NCBI GenBank assembly: GCA_943912755.1
Contig: CALTWF010000015.1
Span: forward strand, 9,019 to 73,018
Length of the DNA: 64,000 nucleotides
DNA from: an uncultured Pseudomonas sp.
GTDB lineage: Bacteria > Pseudomonadota > Gammaproteobacteria > Pseudomonadales > Pseudomonadaceae
Reading direction: 5' to 3'
A program made the translations under genes and the position numbers. Below are positions 17,222 to 26,483 of this stretch, in pieces. The stretch's first letter is position 1. Every line of letters starts with the position of its first letter. The notes under the pieces were generated by a model. That model searched no databases, was not told the origin of the DNA, and saw only the letters and a list, made by a program, of their open reading frames with translations.

Positions 17222-18075
17222 TGAGCGCATCCATGCAGATTCACGCGCAACTGCCGCTGGGCCACGCCCTGGCCGACCTGGCGGTGGATGCGCTGATCGA
17301 TGAAGCCGACCTGTCGCCCAAGCCGGCGCTGGTCGACCGCCGCGGCAGCGGTGCCCACGGCGACCTGCACCTGGGCCTGATGCACGCCTCGGCCCTGTCG
17401 CTGTGGCCGTGCTTCCGCGAGATGGCCGAGGCCGCCGCCGGCTTCGGCGAAATCGGCCTGCCGCTGCGTGAAGCCCTTGGCCGCATCGGCCGCGAAGGCG
17501 AAGCGGCGATGCGCGTGACCACCGCCGGGGTCAATACCCACCGTGGCGCGATCTGGGCGCTGGGGCTGCTGGTCGCCGCGCGGGCCCTCGCCCCGCATGA
17601 ACACGATGCCGGCGCCATCGCGGCCAAAGCCGGACGCATCGCCCTGCTCGAAGACCGCTTCGCGCCACGCCAGCAGGACAGCCACGGCCTGCAGGTACAA
17701 CGCCGCTACGGCGTGCGCGGCGCCCGTGAAGAAGCCCAGGCCGGCTTCCCCACCCTGCTCGGCCACGGCCTGCCGCAACTGCACGCCAGCCGCCGCAACG
17801 GTGCCGGCGAGCAGAATGCCCGGCTTGACGCCCTGCTCGCGATCATGACCTGCCTGGACGACACCTGCGTGCTCTGGCGCGCCGGCCTCGAGGGCCTGCA
17901 CGCCATGCAGCAAGGCGCCCGCGCCGTGCTCGCCGCCGGCGGCAGCGCCAGCCTCGCCGGGCGCCGCGCCCTGCGTGAACTGGATACCAGCCTGCTCGCC
18001 CTGAATGCCTCGCCAGGTGGAGCGGCCGACCTGCTCGCCGCCTGCCTGTTCCTCGATAACCTCGGGAGCCTCTGA
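17221..18075 (+). CDS. mdcB: Triphosphoribosyl-dephospho-CoA synthase MdcB
   Basis: 284 residues, ATG overlapping the mdcA TGA. It makes 2'-(5''-triphosphoribosyl)-3'-dephospho-CoA from ATP and dephospho-CoA, the prosthetic group precursor for MdcC. CitG/MdcB family features: EADLSPKPALVDRRGSGAHGD near residue 35 (phosphate-binding K and R residues), GVNTHRGAIWALGLL near 100, and TCLDDTCVLWRAG near 205. It works with MdcG. Confidence 0.96.
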   Translation: MSASMQIHAQLPLGHALADLAVDALIDEADLSPKPALVDRRGSGAHGDLHLGLMHASALSLWPCFREMAEAAAGFGEIGLPLREALGRIGREGEAAMRVTTAGVNTHRGAIWALGLLVAARALAPHEHDAGAIAAKAGRIALLEDRFAPRQQDSHGLQVQRRYGVRGAREEAQAGFPTLLGHGLPQLHASRRNGAGEQNARLDALLAIMTCLDDTCVLWRAGLEGLHAMQQGARAVLAAGGSASLAGRRALRELDTSLLALNASPGGAADLLAACLFLDNLGSL

Positions 18076-18077
18076 CC

Positions 18078-18377
18078 ATGGAAACCCTGTCTTTCACCTT
18101 CCCTGCCGGGCAACCGGCCCGTGGCCGCGCCCTGGTGGGCTGCGTCGGCTCCGGCGACCTCGAAGTGCTGCTGGAGCCGGGCGACCACGGCGTCATCGCC
18201 ATCAACGTGCTGACCTCGGTAAACGGCAGCGCAGCGCGCTGGCAGCAACTGTTCGAACGCCTGTTCGCCGGGCAGTCGCTGCCGGCGCTGAACATCGACA
18301 TCCACGACTTCGGCGCCACCCCGGGCGTGGTCCGCCTGCGCCTGGAACAAGGCTTCGAGGAGCTCGCCCATGACTGA
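18078..18377 (+). CDS. mdcC: Malonate decarboxylase acyl carrier protein (delta)
   Basis: 99 residues. VGCVGSGDLEVLLEP near residues 20-34 contains the serine that carries the phosphoribosyl-dephospho-CoA arm. It shuttles acetyl and malonyl groups between MdcA and MdcDE. It lies 2 bases after mdcB and overlaps mdcD by 8 bases. Confidence 0.96.
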   Translation: METLSFTFPAGQPARGRALVGCVGSGDLEVLLEPGDHGVIAINVLTSVNGSAARWQQLFERLFAGQSLPALNIDIHDFGATPGVVRLRLEQGFEELAHD

Positions 18378-19224
18378 TATCGCCACCCTGCTGCACACCA
18401 GCAGCTTCGTTGAACTCGGCGCCCGCGAGCGGGCCAGGGCGCTGCTCGATGCTGGCAGTTTCCGCGAGCTGCTCGGGCCGTTCGACCGGCTGATGTCGGT
18501 GTGGCTGCAACAACAGGGCATCGTGCCCCAGGCCGACGACGGCGTGGTGATCGCCAAGGGCACCCTCGACGGCAAGCCACTGCTGGTAGCGGCCATCGAG
18601 GGCGCCTTCCAGGGCGGCAGCATGGGCGAGGTCGGCGGCGCCAAGATCGCCGGCGCCCTGGAGCTGGCCATCGAAGACAACCGCAAGGGCATTCCCACCG
18701 CCGCCGTGCTGCTCCTGGAAACCGGCGGCGTGCGCCTGCAGGAGGCCAACCTCGGCCTGGCCGCCATCGCCGAGATCCAGGCGGCCATCGTCGAACTGCG
18801 CCAGTACCAGCCGGTGATCGGCCTGGTGGCCGGCTCGGTCGGCTGCTTCGGCGGCATGTCGATCGCCGCCGGATTGTGCAGCCGGCTGATCGTCACCCGC
18901 GAAGCACGCCTGGGGCTGAACGGTCCGCAGGTGATCGAGCAGGAGGCCGGTATCGGCGAATACGACTCGCGCGACCGGCCGTTCATCTGGAGCCTGACCG
19001 GCGGCGAGCAGCGCTACGCCTGCGGCCTGGCCGATGCCTTCGTCGCCGACGACACCCAGGCCGTGCGCGAGGTGCTGCTGGCGCAACTGGCCGCCGGCGA
19101 ACCGGCCCTGCCGCGCAGCCGGCGCCACGCCGAATTCCTCACGCTGCTGCAGGGGCTGGGCAGCGACTGCGAACAACTGGACGCCGCCCGTACGCGCGCC
19201 CTCTATCAAGGAGAACTGCAATGA
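18370..19224 (+). CDS. mdcD: Malonate decarboxylase beta subunit (malonyl-S-ACP decarboxylase)
   Basis: 284 residues with the crotonase/carboxyltransferase fold: GAFQGGSMGEVGGAKIAGALE and LVAGSVGCFGGMSIAAGL give the oxyanion-hole glycines. With MdcE it removes CO2 from malonyl-S-ACP and regenerates acetyl-S-ACP. It overlaps mdcC by 8 bases and mdcE by 4, so the subunits are translationally coupled. Confidence 0.96.
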   Translation: MTDIATLLHTSSFVELGARERARALLDAGSFRELLGPFDRLMSVWLQQQGIVPQADDGVVIAKGTLDGKPLLVAAIEGAFQGGSMGEVGGAKIAGALELAIEDNRKGIPTAAVLLLETGGVRLQEANLGLAAIAEIQAAIVELRQYQPVIGLVAGSVGCFGGMSIAAGLCSRLIVTREARLGLNGPQVIEQEAGIGEYDSRDRPFIWSLTGGEQRYACGLADAFVADDTQAVREVLLAQLAAGEPALPRSRRHAEFLTLLQGLGSDCEQLDAARTRALYQGELQ

Positions 19225-20003
19225 GCCGCGGACTGGAGTGGATGCAAGCCCTGAGCAACGGCGACACGCTGGCGGGCTTCCCGGCCTCGGTGAAGGTCAT
19301 CGACGGCGAACTGGACAACCGCCAGGCCCGCTTTATCGCCGTGGTGCCGGATGCGCACAACCCGTTTCCCCGGGCGCGCAATGGCGAGGTCGGCCTGCTG
19401 GAAGGCTGGGGCCTGGCCAAAGCCGTTGAGGAGGCGATCGCAGAAGACCAGGGCAAGACCCCGCGGGTACTGGTCGCCGTGGTCGATGTGCCGAGCCAGG
19501 CCTATGGCCGCCGCGAGGAAGCCCTGGGCATCCACCAGGCCCTGGCCGGCGCGGTGGACGCCTATGCCCGCGCCCGCCTGGCCGGGCACCCGGTCATCGG
19601 CCTGCTGGTGGGCAAGGCCATGTCCGGCGCCTTCCTCGCCCACGGCTACCAGGCCCAGCGGCTGATCGCCCTGGATGACGACGGGGTGATGGTCCACGCC
19701 ATGGGCAAGGCCGCCGCCGCGCGCATCACCCTGCGCAGCGTCGAAGAGCTGGAAGCGCTGGCCGCCCGCGTGCCGCCGATGGCCTACGACATCGCCAGCT
19801 ATGCCTCGCTCGGGCTGCTGTGGGAACGGGTGCCGGTCGAGGCGATCGAACAGCCTGGCCAGCAGGATGCCGACAAGGTCCGCGAGGTGCTGGCACGGGC
19901 GGTGCGGGATATCGCCGGCAGCAGCGACCTGAGCGGGCGCCTGGGAGCACCGAACCGCAGCCTGTCGTCGCAGGTCCGTGAACGACTGCGCGCGCAGTGG
20001 TAA
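19221..20003 (+). CDS. mdcE: Malonate decarboxylase gamma subunit
   Basis: 260 residues from ATG 19221 with GGAG upstream. A carboxyltransferase-type partner of MdcD: VVDVPSQAYGRREEALGIHQ and VIGLLVGKAMSGAFLAHGYQ are characteristic. The MdcD-MdcE heterodimer is the decarboxylase active unit. ATGA overlap with mdcD. Confidence 0.96.
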   Translation: MSRGLEWMQALSNGDTLAGFPASVKVIDGELDNRQARFIAVVPDAHNPFPRARNGEVGLLEGWGLAKAVEEAIAEDQGKTPRVLVAVVDVPSQAYGRREEALGIHQALAGAVDAYARARLAGHPVIGLLVGKAMSGAFLAHGYQAQRLIALDDDGVMVHAMGKAAAARITLRSVEELEALAARVPPMAYDIASYASLGLLWERVPVEAIEQPGQQDADKVREVLARAVRDIAGSSDLSGRLGAPNRSLSSQVRERLRAQW

Positions 20004-20030
20004 CCGCTTCTTGCCGACTGGAGCCTTGCC

Positions 20031-20648
20031 ATGACCAGCACCTTGCTTGCACACGATCTGCTCTGGGGCATGCCCGCCGAGCAACTGCCTGCCGACGCCC
20101 CCGCGTGGGCGCGCCAGGTGCTGCTGGCCGGGCAGCCGGTGGTGGTGCGCCGTGCGCGGGTGGCGGCAGGCAAGGTGGCCGTGGGTGTGCGCGGCAGCCA
20201 GCGGGCGCAGCGCCTGGCGCTGGAAATGCCGCTGGCAGCGATCCAGCGCCACTGCCGTCCCGAGCAGTTGCGTCTTGAGGCAAGCGCGCAGTTACCCGCG
20301 TTGCGCGTACTGCACGCCATCACACCGTTCATGGATGAACTCGGCCTGCCATGGGGCCCCACCGGCGGGGTCGGTTACCAGTTGGCAAGCGGCGTGAGCG
20401 TGCTGCACGAGCAGAGCGACCTCGACCTGGTGCTGCGTACCGCTGCGCCAATGTCGCGCCAGGCGGCCCGCGACCTGCACAGGGCATTGAGCAACGCGCC
20501 CTGCCGTATCGATATGCAACTGGAAACCCCCAACGGCGCCACGGCGCTGGCGGAATGGGCCGGACACGCGACCCGCGTACTGCTGAAAAGCACTGACGGG
20601 GCGCGGCTGGTCAATGATCCCTGGGCTGCCCTGGAGCATTCGCCATGA
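20031..20648 (+). CDS. mdcG: Phosphoribosyl-dephospho-CoA transferase MdcG
   Basis: 205 residues. It transfers the prosthetic group made by MdcB to apo-MdcC. The nucleotidyltransferase signature is clear: PWGPTGGVGYQLASG near residues 106-120 followed by SDLDLVLR near 130, whose two aspartates bind metal. It overlaps mdcH by 4 bases. Confidence 0.95.
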   Translation: MTSTLLAHDLLWGMPAEQLPADAPAWARQVLLAGQPVVVRRARVAAGKVAVGVRGSQRAQRLALEMPLAAIQRHCRPEQLRLEASAQLPALRVLHAITPFMDELGLPWGPTGGVGYQLASGVSVLHEQSDLDLVLRTAAPMSRQAARDLHRALSNAPCRIDMQLETPNGATALAEWAGHATRVLLKSTDGARLVNDPWAALEHSP

Positions 20649-21571
20649 GCAGCCTGTTCGCCTTTCCCGGCCAGGGTGCGCAGCGCCCGGGCATGCTCCA
20701 TGACTTGCCGGACGAGCCGCTGGTACGCGCCTGCCTGGAGGAAGCCAGCGACGCATTGGGCGAGTCCGTACTGGCCCTGGACAGCCGCGCAGCGCTGGAA
20801 TCCACCCGCGCCGTGCAGCTGTGCCTGCTGCTGGCCGGTGTCGCCAGCGCCCGCAGCCTGATGCAGCGCAGCCCGGCGCCGGACTATGTGGCGGGCCTGT
20901 CGATCGGCGCCTACCCGGCGGCGGTGATCGCCGGCGCCCTGCACTTCGCCGACGCCGTCAGGCTGGTGGCGCTGCGCGGCGAGCTGATGCAACGGGCCTA
21001 CCCGAGCGGCTACGGCATGACCGCCCTGATCGGGCTCGACCAGGGCAGCGTGGAACGCCTGGTCCAGACCTCGGCCGAGGCGGTCTACCTGGCCAATATC
21101 AACGCCGACAACCAATTTGTGATTGCCGGCAGCGACCACGCCATGGCCGCACTTGCCGAGCGCGCCCTGGCCTGCGGCGCAAGCGCCGCCAGGCGCCTGG
21201 CCATGAGCGTGCCCTCGCACTGCGCCCTGCTCGACCAGCCTGCCGCCGAGCTGGCCGGTGCCTTTGCCGGGATCAGCCTGCGTCGCCCGCAACTGCGCTA
21301 CCTCAGCGCCAGCAGCGCGCGCCAGATCAGCGACCCCGAGGCGCTGCGCGACGACCTGGCCGGCAACATGTGCCGTACGGTCAACTGGCATGGCACGCTG
21401 GGCAATGCCTACGAACGTGGCGTGCGCCTGCTCGTCGAACTGCCGCCCGGGGCCGTGCTCAGCCGCCTGGCCCGGCGCCTCTTCAATCCCGGGACGGTCG
21501 TCGCCTGCCAGGACGCCCGCAGCGATACCCTGGACGCCCTGCTGCGTCAGGAGGTGAATTCGAGCCGATAA
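20645..21571 (+). CDS. mdcH: Malonyl-CoA:ACP acyltransferase MdcH (epsilon)
   Basis: 308 residues with the FabD-like fold: FPGQGAQRPGML at the N-terminus, the nucleophile motif GLSIGAYPAAVIAG near residue 87 (Ser), and MSVPSHCALLD near 190 with the catalytic His. It primes MdcC with malonyl from malonyl-CoA so that MdcA can start the cycle. Overlaps mdcG by 4 bases. Confidence 0.95.
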   Translation: MSSLFAFPGQGAQRPGMLHDLPDEPLVRACLEEASDALGESVLALDSRAALESTRAVQLCLLLAGVASARSLMQRSPAPDYVAGLSIGAYPAAVIAGALHFADAVRLVALRGELMQRAYPSGYGMTALIGLDQGSVERLVQTSAEAVYLANINADNQFVIAGSDHAMAALAERALACGASAARRLAMSVPSHCALLDQPAAELAGAFAGISLRRPQLRYLSASSARQISDPEALRDDLAGNMCRTVNWHGTLGNAYERGVRLLVELPPGAVLSRLARRLFNPGTVVACQDARSDTLDALLRQEVNSSR

Positions 21572-21631
21572 CTGCCGTGCAATTCGAAGAACAACAACAA
21601 GCAACTTCGTCTTAACGTGAGGAAAACAACA

Positions 21632-22048
21632 ATGATCATCTACGGAGTGGCCCTGCTGGCCGTATGTACGCTTGCCGGTGTCGTCATCGGTGACTTCCTG
21701 GGCGTCCTGCTGGGCGTCAAGTCGAACGTGGGTGGCGTCGGGATCGCCATGATCCTGCTGATCTGCGCCCGGCTGTACATGCACCGCGAAGGTGGCATGA
21801 GCAAGGAATGCGAATTCGGCGTCGGCTTCTGGGGCGCCATGTACATCCCCATCGTGGTCGCCATGGCCGCCCAGCAGAATGTCGTGACTGCCCTGCACGG
21901 CGGCCCGGTGGCACTGCTGGCGGCGGTCGGCGCAGTGCTGCTGTGCGGTGCGACCATCGCCCTGATCAGCCGCACCCACCGCGGCGAACCACTGGAAAAG
22001 GAAGCTGAACCCGCAGATGCATCGGTAGTACCGGCAGGAGGCCGCTGA
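21632..22048 (+). CDS. madL: Malonate transporter subunit MadL
   Basis: 138 residues with about four transmembrane segments (IIYGVALLAVCTLAGVVIG; GGVGIAMILLICARLYM; the AMYIPIVVAMAA region; VALLAAVGAVLLCGATIAL). With MadM it forms the Na+/malonate symporter. ATG 21632 is preferred over an upstream GTG because GAGG precedes it at normal spacing. Exact AAnAAnAA motifs (21590-21600 and 21625-21632) flank the RBS, as expected for Crc/Hfq catabolite repression. Confidence 0.95.
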   Translation: MIIYGVALLAVCTLAGVVIGDFLGVLLGVKSNVGGVGIAMILLICARLYMHREGGMSKECEFGVGFWGAMYIPIVVAMAAQQNVVTALHGGPVALLAAVGAVLLCGATIALISRTHRGEPLEKEAEPADASVVPAGGR

Positions 22049-22049
22049 A

Positions 22050-22814
22050 ATGCTCGATCTCATTGAAAATGCCCTGGAACACAACAGCCTGATCACCGCC
22101 TTCGCCCTGGTCGGCGGGGTCATGTGGCTCTCGGTGGTGCTGTCCAAGCGACTGACCTTCGGTCGCGTGCACGGCTCGGCCATCGCCATCGTCATCGGCC
22201 TGGTCCTGGCCTGGGTCGGCGGCACCCTCACCGGCGGGCAGAAAGGCATCGCCGACATGGCCCTGTTCTCCGGCATCGGCCTGATGGGCGGCGCCATGCT
22301 GCGCGACTTCGCCATCGTCGCCACCGCGTTCGAGGTGCAGGCGACCGAAGCGCGCAAGGCCGGGATGATCGGCGCGATCGCCCTGCTGCTGGGCACGGTG
22401 CTGCCGTTCATCGTCGGTGCGGCGGTGGCCTGGAGCTTCGGCTATCGCGATGCAGTGAGCATGACCACCATCGGCGCCGGCGCGGTGACCTATATCGTCG
22501 GGCCGGTGACCGGCGCGGCGCTGGGTGCCAGCTCCGACGTCATGGCGCTGTCGATCGCCACCGGCCTGATCAAGGCCATCCTGGTGATGGTCTTCACCCC
22601 TGTCTCGGCGCGCCTGCTGGCGCTGGACAACCCGCGCTCGGCGATGGTCTTCGGCGGCCTTGCCGGCACGGTCAGCGGGGTTACTGCAGGCCTGGCGGCC
22701 ACCGACCGGCGCCTGGTGCCCTACGGCGCCCTGACCGCCACCTTCCATACCGGCCTGGGCTGCCTGATGGGGCCATCGATCCTGTACTTCTGCGTTCGCG
22801 GCCTGGTCGGCTGA
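22050..22814 (+). CDS. madM: Malonate transporter subunit MadM
   Basis: 254 residues with about eight hydrophobic segments. It is the large subunit of the malonate:sodium symporter, one base after madL. A strong hairpin terminator follows within 20 bases, marking the end of the malonate operon. Confidence 0.95.
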   Translation: MLDLIENALEHNSLITAFALVGGVMWLSVVLSKRLTFGRVHGSAIAIVIGLVLAWVGGTLTGGQKGIADMALFSGIGLMGGAMLRDFAIVATAFEVQATEARKAGMIGAIALLLGTVLPFIVGAAVAWSFGYRDAVSMTTIGAGAVTYIVGPVTGAALGASSDVMALSIATGLIKAILVMVFTPVSARLLALDNPRSAMVFGGLAGTVSGVTAGLAATDRRLVPYGALTATFHTGLGCLMGPSILYFCVRGLVG

Positions 22815-22833
22815 AACCCTGACCGGCATGTGC

Positions 22834-22863
22834 ACGCCCCGGCCTTGCGCCGGGGCGTTGTCG
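22834..22863. terminator. Bidirectional terminator between madM and mdcR
   Basis: A perfect 10-bp stem (ACGCCCCGGC / GCCGGGGCGT) with a 5-base loop lies between the convergent madM and mdcR genes. It is followed on the plus strand by a short T-containing tail. Confidence 0.75.
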
Positions 22864-22865
22864 TT

Positions 22866-23783
22866 TCAGCCCTCGCCCTGGCGGCTGTACATGCGGCACT
22901 CGGCGACCAGCGCCAGCAGGTTCGGGTCGCGCTCGCGGGCCTTGAGGAACACCACGCCGATGCGCTGCTGCAGGCGGTAGCGCGGCTGCAGCGGGATCAG
23001 CCGGATGCGGTTCTCGTACACCGCCGAGATGCGCCCCGGCAGCAAGGCATAGCCAACCCCCGAGCTGACCATGCTGAGCAGGGTGAAGATATCGTTGACC
23101 TGCATCGCCACGTTCGGCTTGAAGCCCGCCTGCTGGAACACCCGCTCGGCGTCGCGGTGGGTGGCGAAGCCCTGGGTCAGGGTGATGAAGGTGGCGCTGG
23201 CGAGATCGGCCAGGTCGACCTCGTCCTTCTGCGCAAAGGGCGAGTTGTTCGGTACGGCGAGGAAGATATCGTCGGCAAACAGCTGCAACTGCTCGCAGGC
23301 CGGGTCGCAGGTGCTGTCGTCGAGCGACACCAGGATGGCGTCCAGCTCGAAGTTCTTCAGGCGATAGAGCAGGTCGACGTTGGAGCCCAGGGTCAGGTCG
23401 ATATTCAGCTCGCTGCGCCGCAGCTTCAGGCCCATCACCAGTTGCGGCACGGTCTTCACCGTCAGCGAATACAACGCGCCGAGCTTGAAGCGCTCGGCGG
23501 AAAAACCCGCGGCCTCGCGGGTGACGCGGATCATCTCGGTGGCATCCTGGATCAGCTTGCGGGCCTTCTCCTCCAGCACATAGGCGCTTTCCAGCGGCGT
23601 CAGGCTGCGCCCTTCGTGCTTGAACAGCGGGCAGCGCAGGGCGTTTTCCAGCGAGTGGATGGCCCGGTGCACGCTGACGCTGCTGGTTTCCAGGGTGCTG
23701 GCGGCACGGGCCAGATTGCCGCTGTGCATGAAGGCGAGAAAGATTTCGAGCTTCTTCAGGGTCAGTTCTTCGTCGATTTGCAT
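22866..23783 (-). CDS. mdcR: LysR-type regulator of malonate utilisation
   Basis: 305 residues from ATG 23783. The N-terminal HTH reads LTLKKLEIFLAFMHSGNL then TSSVSVHRAIHSLENAL; the SVHRAIH recognition helix is typical of the malonate regulator MdcR. The effector domain covers residues 95-300. It is convergent with the mdc/mad operon, the usual place for this regulator in Pseudomonas, and should activate mdcA in response to malonate. Confidence 0.9.
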   Translation of the reverse strand: MQIDEELTLKKLEIFLAFMHSGNLARAASTLETSSVSVHRAIHSLENALRCPLFKHEGRSLTPLESAYVLEEKARKLIQDATEMIRVTREAAGFSAERFKLGALYSLTVKTVPQLVMGLKLRRSELNIDLTLGSNVDLLYRLKNFELDAILVSLDDSTCDPACEQLQLFADDIFLAVPNNSPFAQKDEVDLADLASATFITLTQGFATHRDAERVFQQAGFKPNVAMQVNDIFTLLSMVSSGVGYALLPGRISAVYENRIRLIPLQPRYRLQQRIGVVFLKARERDPNLLALVAECRMYSRQGEG

Positions 23784-24063
23784 TGAGCCGTTCCGTGCAC
23801 GCAGGGGTGGCCAAGGGTAGCGCAAAGCACGCTGTTCCGATTAGCGCAGGCTGAAGCCGCCACGGCGGTGTCCGCGACTTTCCTGCAACCTGACGCTGAA
23901 ATCGGATTGCGTAGTTGTCAAGCAGGCACAGGATTTGGCATCTGCTGCCACACTTCACGTATTTGAGGAAGACCAAGCTGACCAGCGAACTGCCAGAGTA
24001 GACAGCAGGCGGCACAAACTAGTTAACATATGCACTAAATCACTTCCCGACGGAACCACAGCC

Positions 24064-25074
24064 GTGCCCCTGAAACTCAGCGTGATCGACCAGACCCCCA
24101 TCCACCAAGGCCACAGCGCCGTGACCGCCCTCGCCACCTCGGTGGAACTGGCCATCGCCTGCGAGGGCCTGGGCTATCACCGCTACTGGGTTGCCGAACA
24201 CCACGACAGCATCCACTTCGCCGGCACGGCGCCGGAAATCCTCCTGACCCGCATCGCCAGTGCGACCCGCAGCATGCGCATCGGCAGCGGCGGCGTGATG
24301 CTCAGCCACTACAGCCCGTACAAGGTGGCGGAAACCTTCGCCCTGATCGGCGCGCTGTTTCCCGGGCGCATCGACCTGGGCATCGGCCGCGCGCCGGGCG
24401 GCGGCCTGTTGAGTTCGATCGCTCTCGCCGCGCCCCGCCCGCCGGCGCAGCACGACCACTTCCCGCAGCAGGCCGCCGACCTGTGCGCCTTCCTGCGCGG
24501 CGAGCTGCCGTCCTCCCATGCCTTCGCCAGCCTGGCCTGCGCCACCGACCAGGCCTCGCGCCCGCAGCTGTGGATGCTCGGCTCCGGTGGCGGCAGCTCG
24601 GCCCTGGCCGGGCAACTGGGCATGGGCCTGGCGCTGGCCAGGTTCATCGCCCCCGCGACCTGCTCGCCGGCAATCTTCGACCAGCATGCCCAGGCCTGGA
24701 AGCAAGTCGCACACAGCAGCACCCCGCCGCGCCTGGTGGCATTGGCGGTGATCTGCGCGGCGTCGGATGAAGAGGCGCGCTTTATCGCCGGCACGGCCGT
24801 GTACCGCAAGCTGATGGCCGGAAACGGGCCGCGCGAGCCGCTGCTGGCGCCTGGTGAAGTGCAGCGGCGCTACCAGCTGATGCCCCCGCAGCAGCGCCTC
24901 GCCTTCGACAGCACCCTGGCCGATATGGTGGTCGGCTCGCCGGCCACCTGCCGGGCGCAGATCAGCCGGATCGCCGCCGACTTCGGCTGCGAGGAGATCG
25001 GCGTAGTCACCGTCACCCACGGCTTCGAAGACCGCCTGCGCAGCTACCGCCTGCTGGGCACGCCGGGCGCCTGA
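24064..25074 (+). CDS. LLM-class flavin-dependent oxidoreductase
   Basis: 336 residues from GTG 24064, chosen because PLKLSVIDQTPIHQGHS is the usual N-terminus of this MsnO8-like group; the upstream in-frame stretch has no family similarity. The luciferase-like TIM barrel shows YHRYWVAEHHDSIHFAGTAPE, RIGSGGVMLSHYSPYKVAE and GRIDLGIGRAPGG. Such proteins bind FMN or F420; the substrate is unknown. The 280-base spacer before it shows no other gene. Confidence 0.85.
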   Translation: MPLKLSVIDQTPIHQGHSAVTALATSVELAIACEGLGYHRYWVAEHHDSIHFAGTAPEILLTRIASATRSMRIGSGGVMLSHYSPYKVAETFALIGALFPGRIDLGIGRAPGGGLLSSIALAAPRPPAQHDHFPQQAADLCAFLRGELPSSHAFASLACATDQASRPQLWMLGSGGGSSALAGQLGMGLALARFIAPATCSPAIFDQHAQAWKQVAHSSTPPRLVALAVICAASDEEARFIAGTAVYRKLMAGNGPREPLLAPGEVQRRYQLMPPQQRLAFDSTLADMVVGSPATCRAQISRIAADFGCEEIGVVTVTHGFEDRLRSYRLLGTPGA

Positions 25075-25287
25075 GCGATATTCGCCCACCTTTCGGACAC
25101 GCATCGGACGGCCAACATACAGGTTGGTCTGTTCCTTGCTGAAGTACAGGCAAGCCGACGGTGATCGGCACCAAGGATCACACTGCCGCCCTGGCGTTAT
25201 CCGGATACTGCAGCGGCCATCCGCCAACTGCAGTCACCCCGGGCCAGAACGGTGCAGCCCTGATCGCCTGTGTAACGAGAGGTGACA

Positions 25288-26313
25288 ATGATCTCCAACG
25301 AACCAAGCCTTGCGAGCGGTGCGTGCTTCAGCGAACTGGAACTGTTCGCCGAGCAGAACCTGTTGTTTTTGCATTACGACCTCGACAGCGTGCGCAGCAG
25401 TGTCGGGCGCATTTTCAAGCCCCATGACCTGAATGCGGTACGCAGCGGCGAGACGGTGGCCGCGAGCATGCACCATGTCGCCCGCGGCGGCCTCTCGCTG
25501 GGCCGCCTGGAGTACGCCACCGAGGTGGATATCGACCCGGGCCGGCTGGAGGATTTCTACCTGATCCAGATTCCCATCCAGGGTGGCGCCAACATCCGCT
25601 GCGAGGGCGTCGAGTTCGATTCCTCGCCCCATGTCGCCTCGCTGCTGTCGCCAACCCTGCCGGCGCGCATGCGCTGGCAGGCGGGCGCCCCGCAGCTGAC
25701 CCTGCGCATCGAGCAGGCCGACATGGCCTACCACTGCCGCCAGCACATTCCCCAGGCCAGCCAGCGCCTGCCGCAATTCGACCCGCGCCTGGACTTCTCC
25801 CGCGCCGGCGCGGCCTACTTCCTGCAATTGCTCAACACCTTGGTCAATGCCCTCGGCAGCGCCGAGCACCCGCTGCACCAGCCGCTGGTGCTCAAGCAGT
25901 TCGAATCGGCGCTGCTCAATTCACTGCTGTATGGCCAGCCCCACAGTGCCCTGGACAACCTCGACCGCCCGGCCGAGAAGAACATCTCGCCGTACTTCAT
26001 CAAGCGCACCGAGGCCTATATCCGCGAGCACCTGCACGAGCCGCTCAGCGTCGAATCCCTGGCCGAGCAGGCCGGGGTCAGCGTGCGCACCCTGTTCGCC
26101 GGATTCCGCAGCTTCCGCAACACCAGCCCGATGGCCTACCTGCGCGAGTTGCGCCTGGAACAGGTGCACGAGGAACTGACCCGCAACGAGCAGGCCTCGG
26201 TGACCGATGTGGCATTCAAATGGGGCTTCGCCCACCTCGGGCGGTTTGCCCAGGAGTACAAGCGGCGGTATGGGGAGTTGCCGTCGGCGACGCGGCGGTT
26301 TCGGGCGTCGTGA
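25288..26313 (+). CDS. AraC/XylS-family activator, candidate regulator of the indole or anthranilate genes
   Basis: 341 residues. The N-terminal AraC_binding_2 region reads VFKPHDL-like (IFKPHDLNAV) and LEYATEVDIDPGRLEDFYLIQIPIQGGA. The C-terminal double HTH spans about 245-340 (SVESLAEQAGVSVRTLFAGFR; FKWGFAHLGRFAQEYKRRYGELPS). This matches BenR/XylS/AntR-type activators of aromatic catabolism. It lies 2 kb upstream of antA. XylS-like direct repeats occur upstream of the iif-like operon (38472-38506), so it may be the IifR equivalent; that is inference. Confidence 0.88.
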   Translation: MISNEPSLASGACFSELELFAEQNLLFLHYDLDSVRSSVGRIFKPHDLNAVRSGETVAASMHHVARGGLSLGRLEYATEVDIDPGRLEDFYLIQIPIQGGANIRCEGVEFDSSPHVASLLSPTLPARMRWQAGAPQLTLRIEQADMAYHCRQHIPQASQRLPQFDPRLDFSRAGAAYFLQLLNTLVNALGSAEHPLHQPLVLKQFESALLNSLLYGQPHSALDNLDRPAEKNISPYFIKRTEAYIREHLHEPLSVESLAEQAGVSVRTLFAGFRSFRNTSPMAYLRELRLEQVHEELTRNEQASVTDVAFKWGFAHLGRFAQEYKRRYGELPSATRRFRAS

Positions 26314-26377
26314 AGGTGAGCGGCGCCAACCTGCGGGCGGATTCACCCGCGATTGCATCGGTGAATTCAGCATCGTA

Positions 26378-26470
26378 ATCGCTGGCAAGCCAGCTCCCAC
26401 AGTGACCGCGCCTGACACAACCTCCACGGCTGGCCGGGAACCCTGTGGGAGCTGGCTTGCCAGCGATGAG
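26378..26470. repeat. REPIN (inverted pair of REP elements)
   Basis: Two copies of the REP core GTGGGAGCTGGCTTGCCAGC lie in opposite orientation (26378-26402 minus, 26441-26470 plus), between the convergent ends of the two AraC genes. A partial REP of another type (GGATTCACCCGCGATTGC) precedes it at about 26338-26356. Confidence 0.9.
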
Positions 26471-26483
26471 GCCCGTCGATACC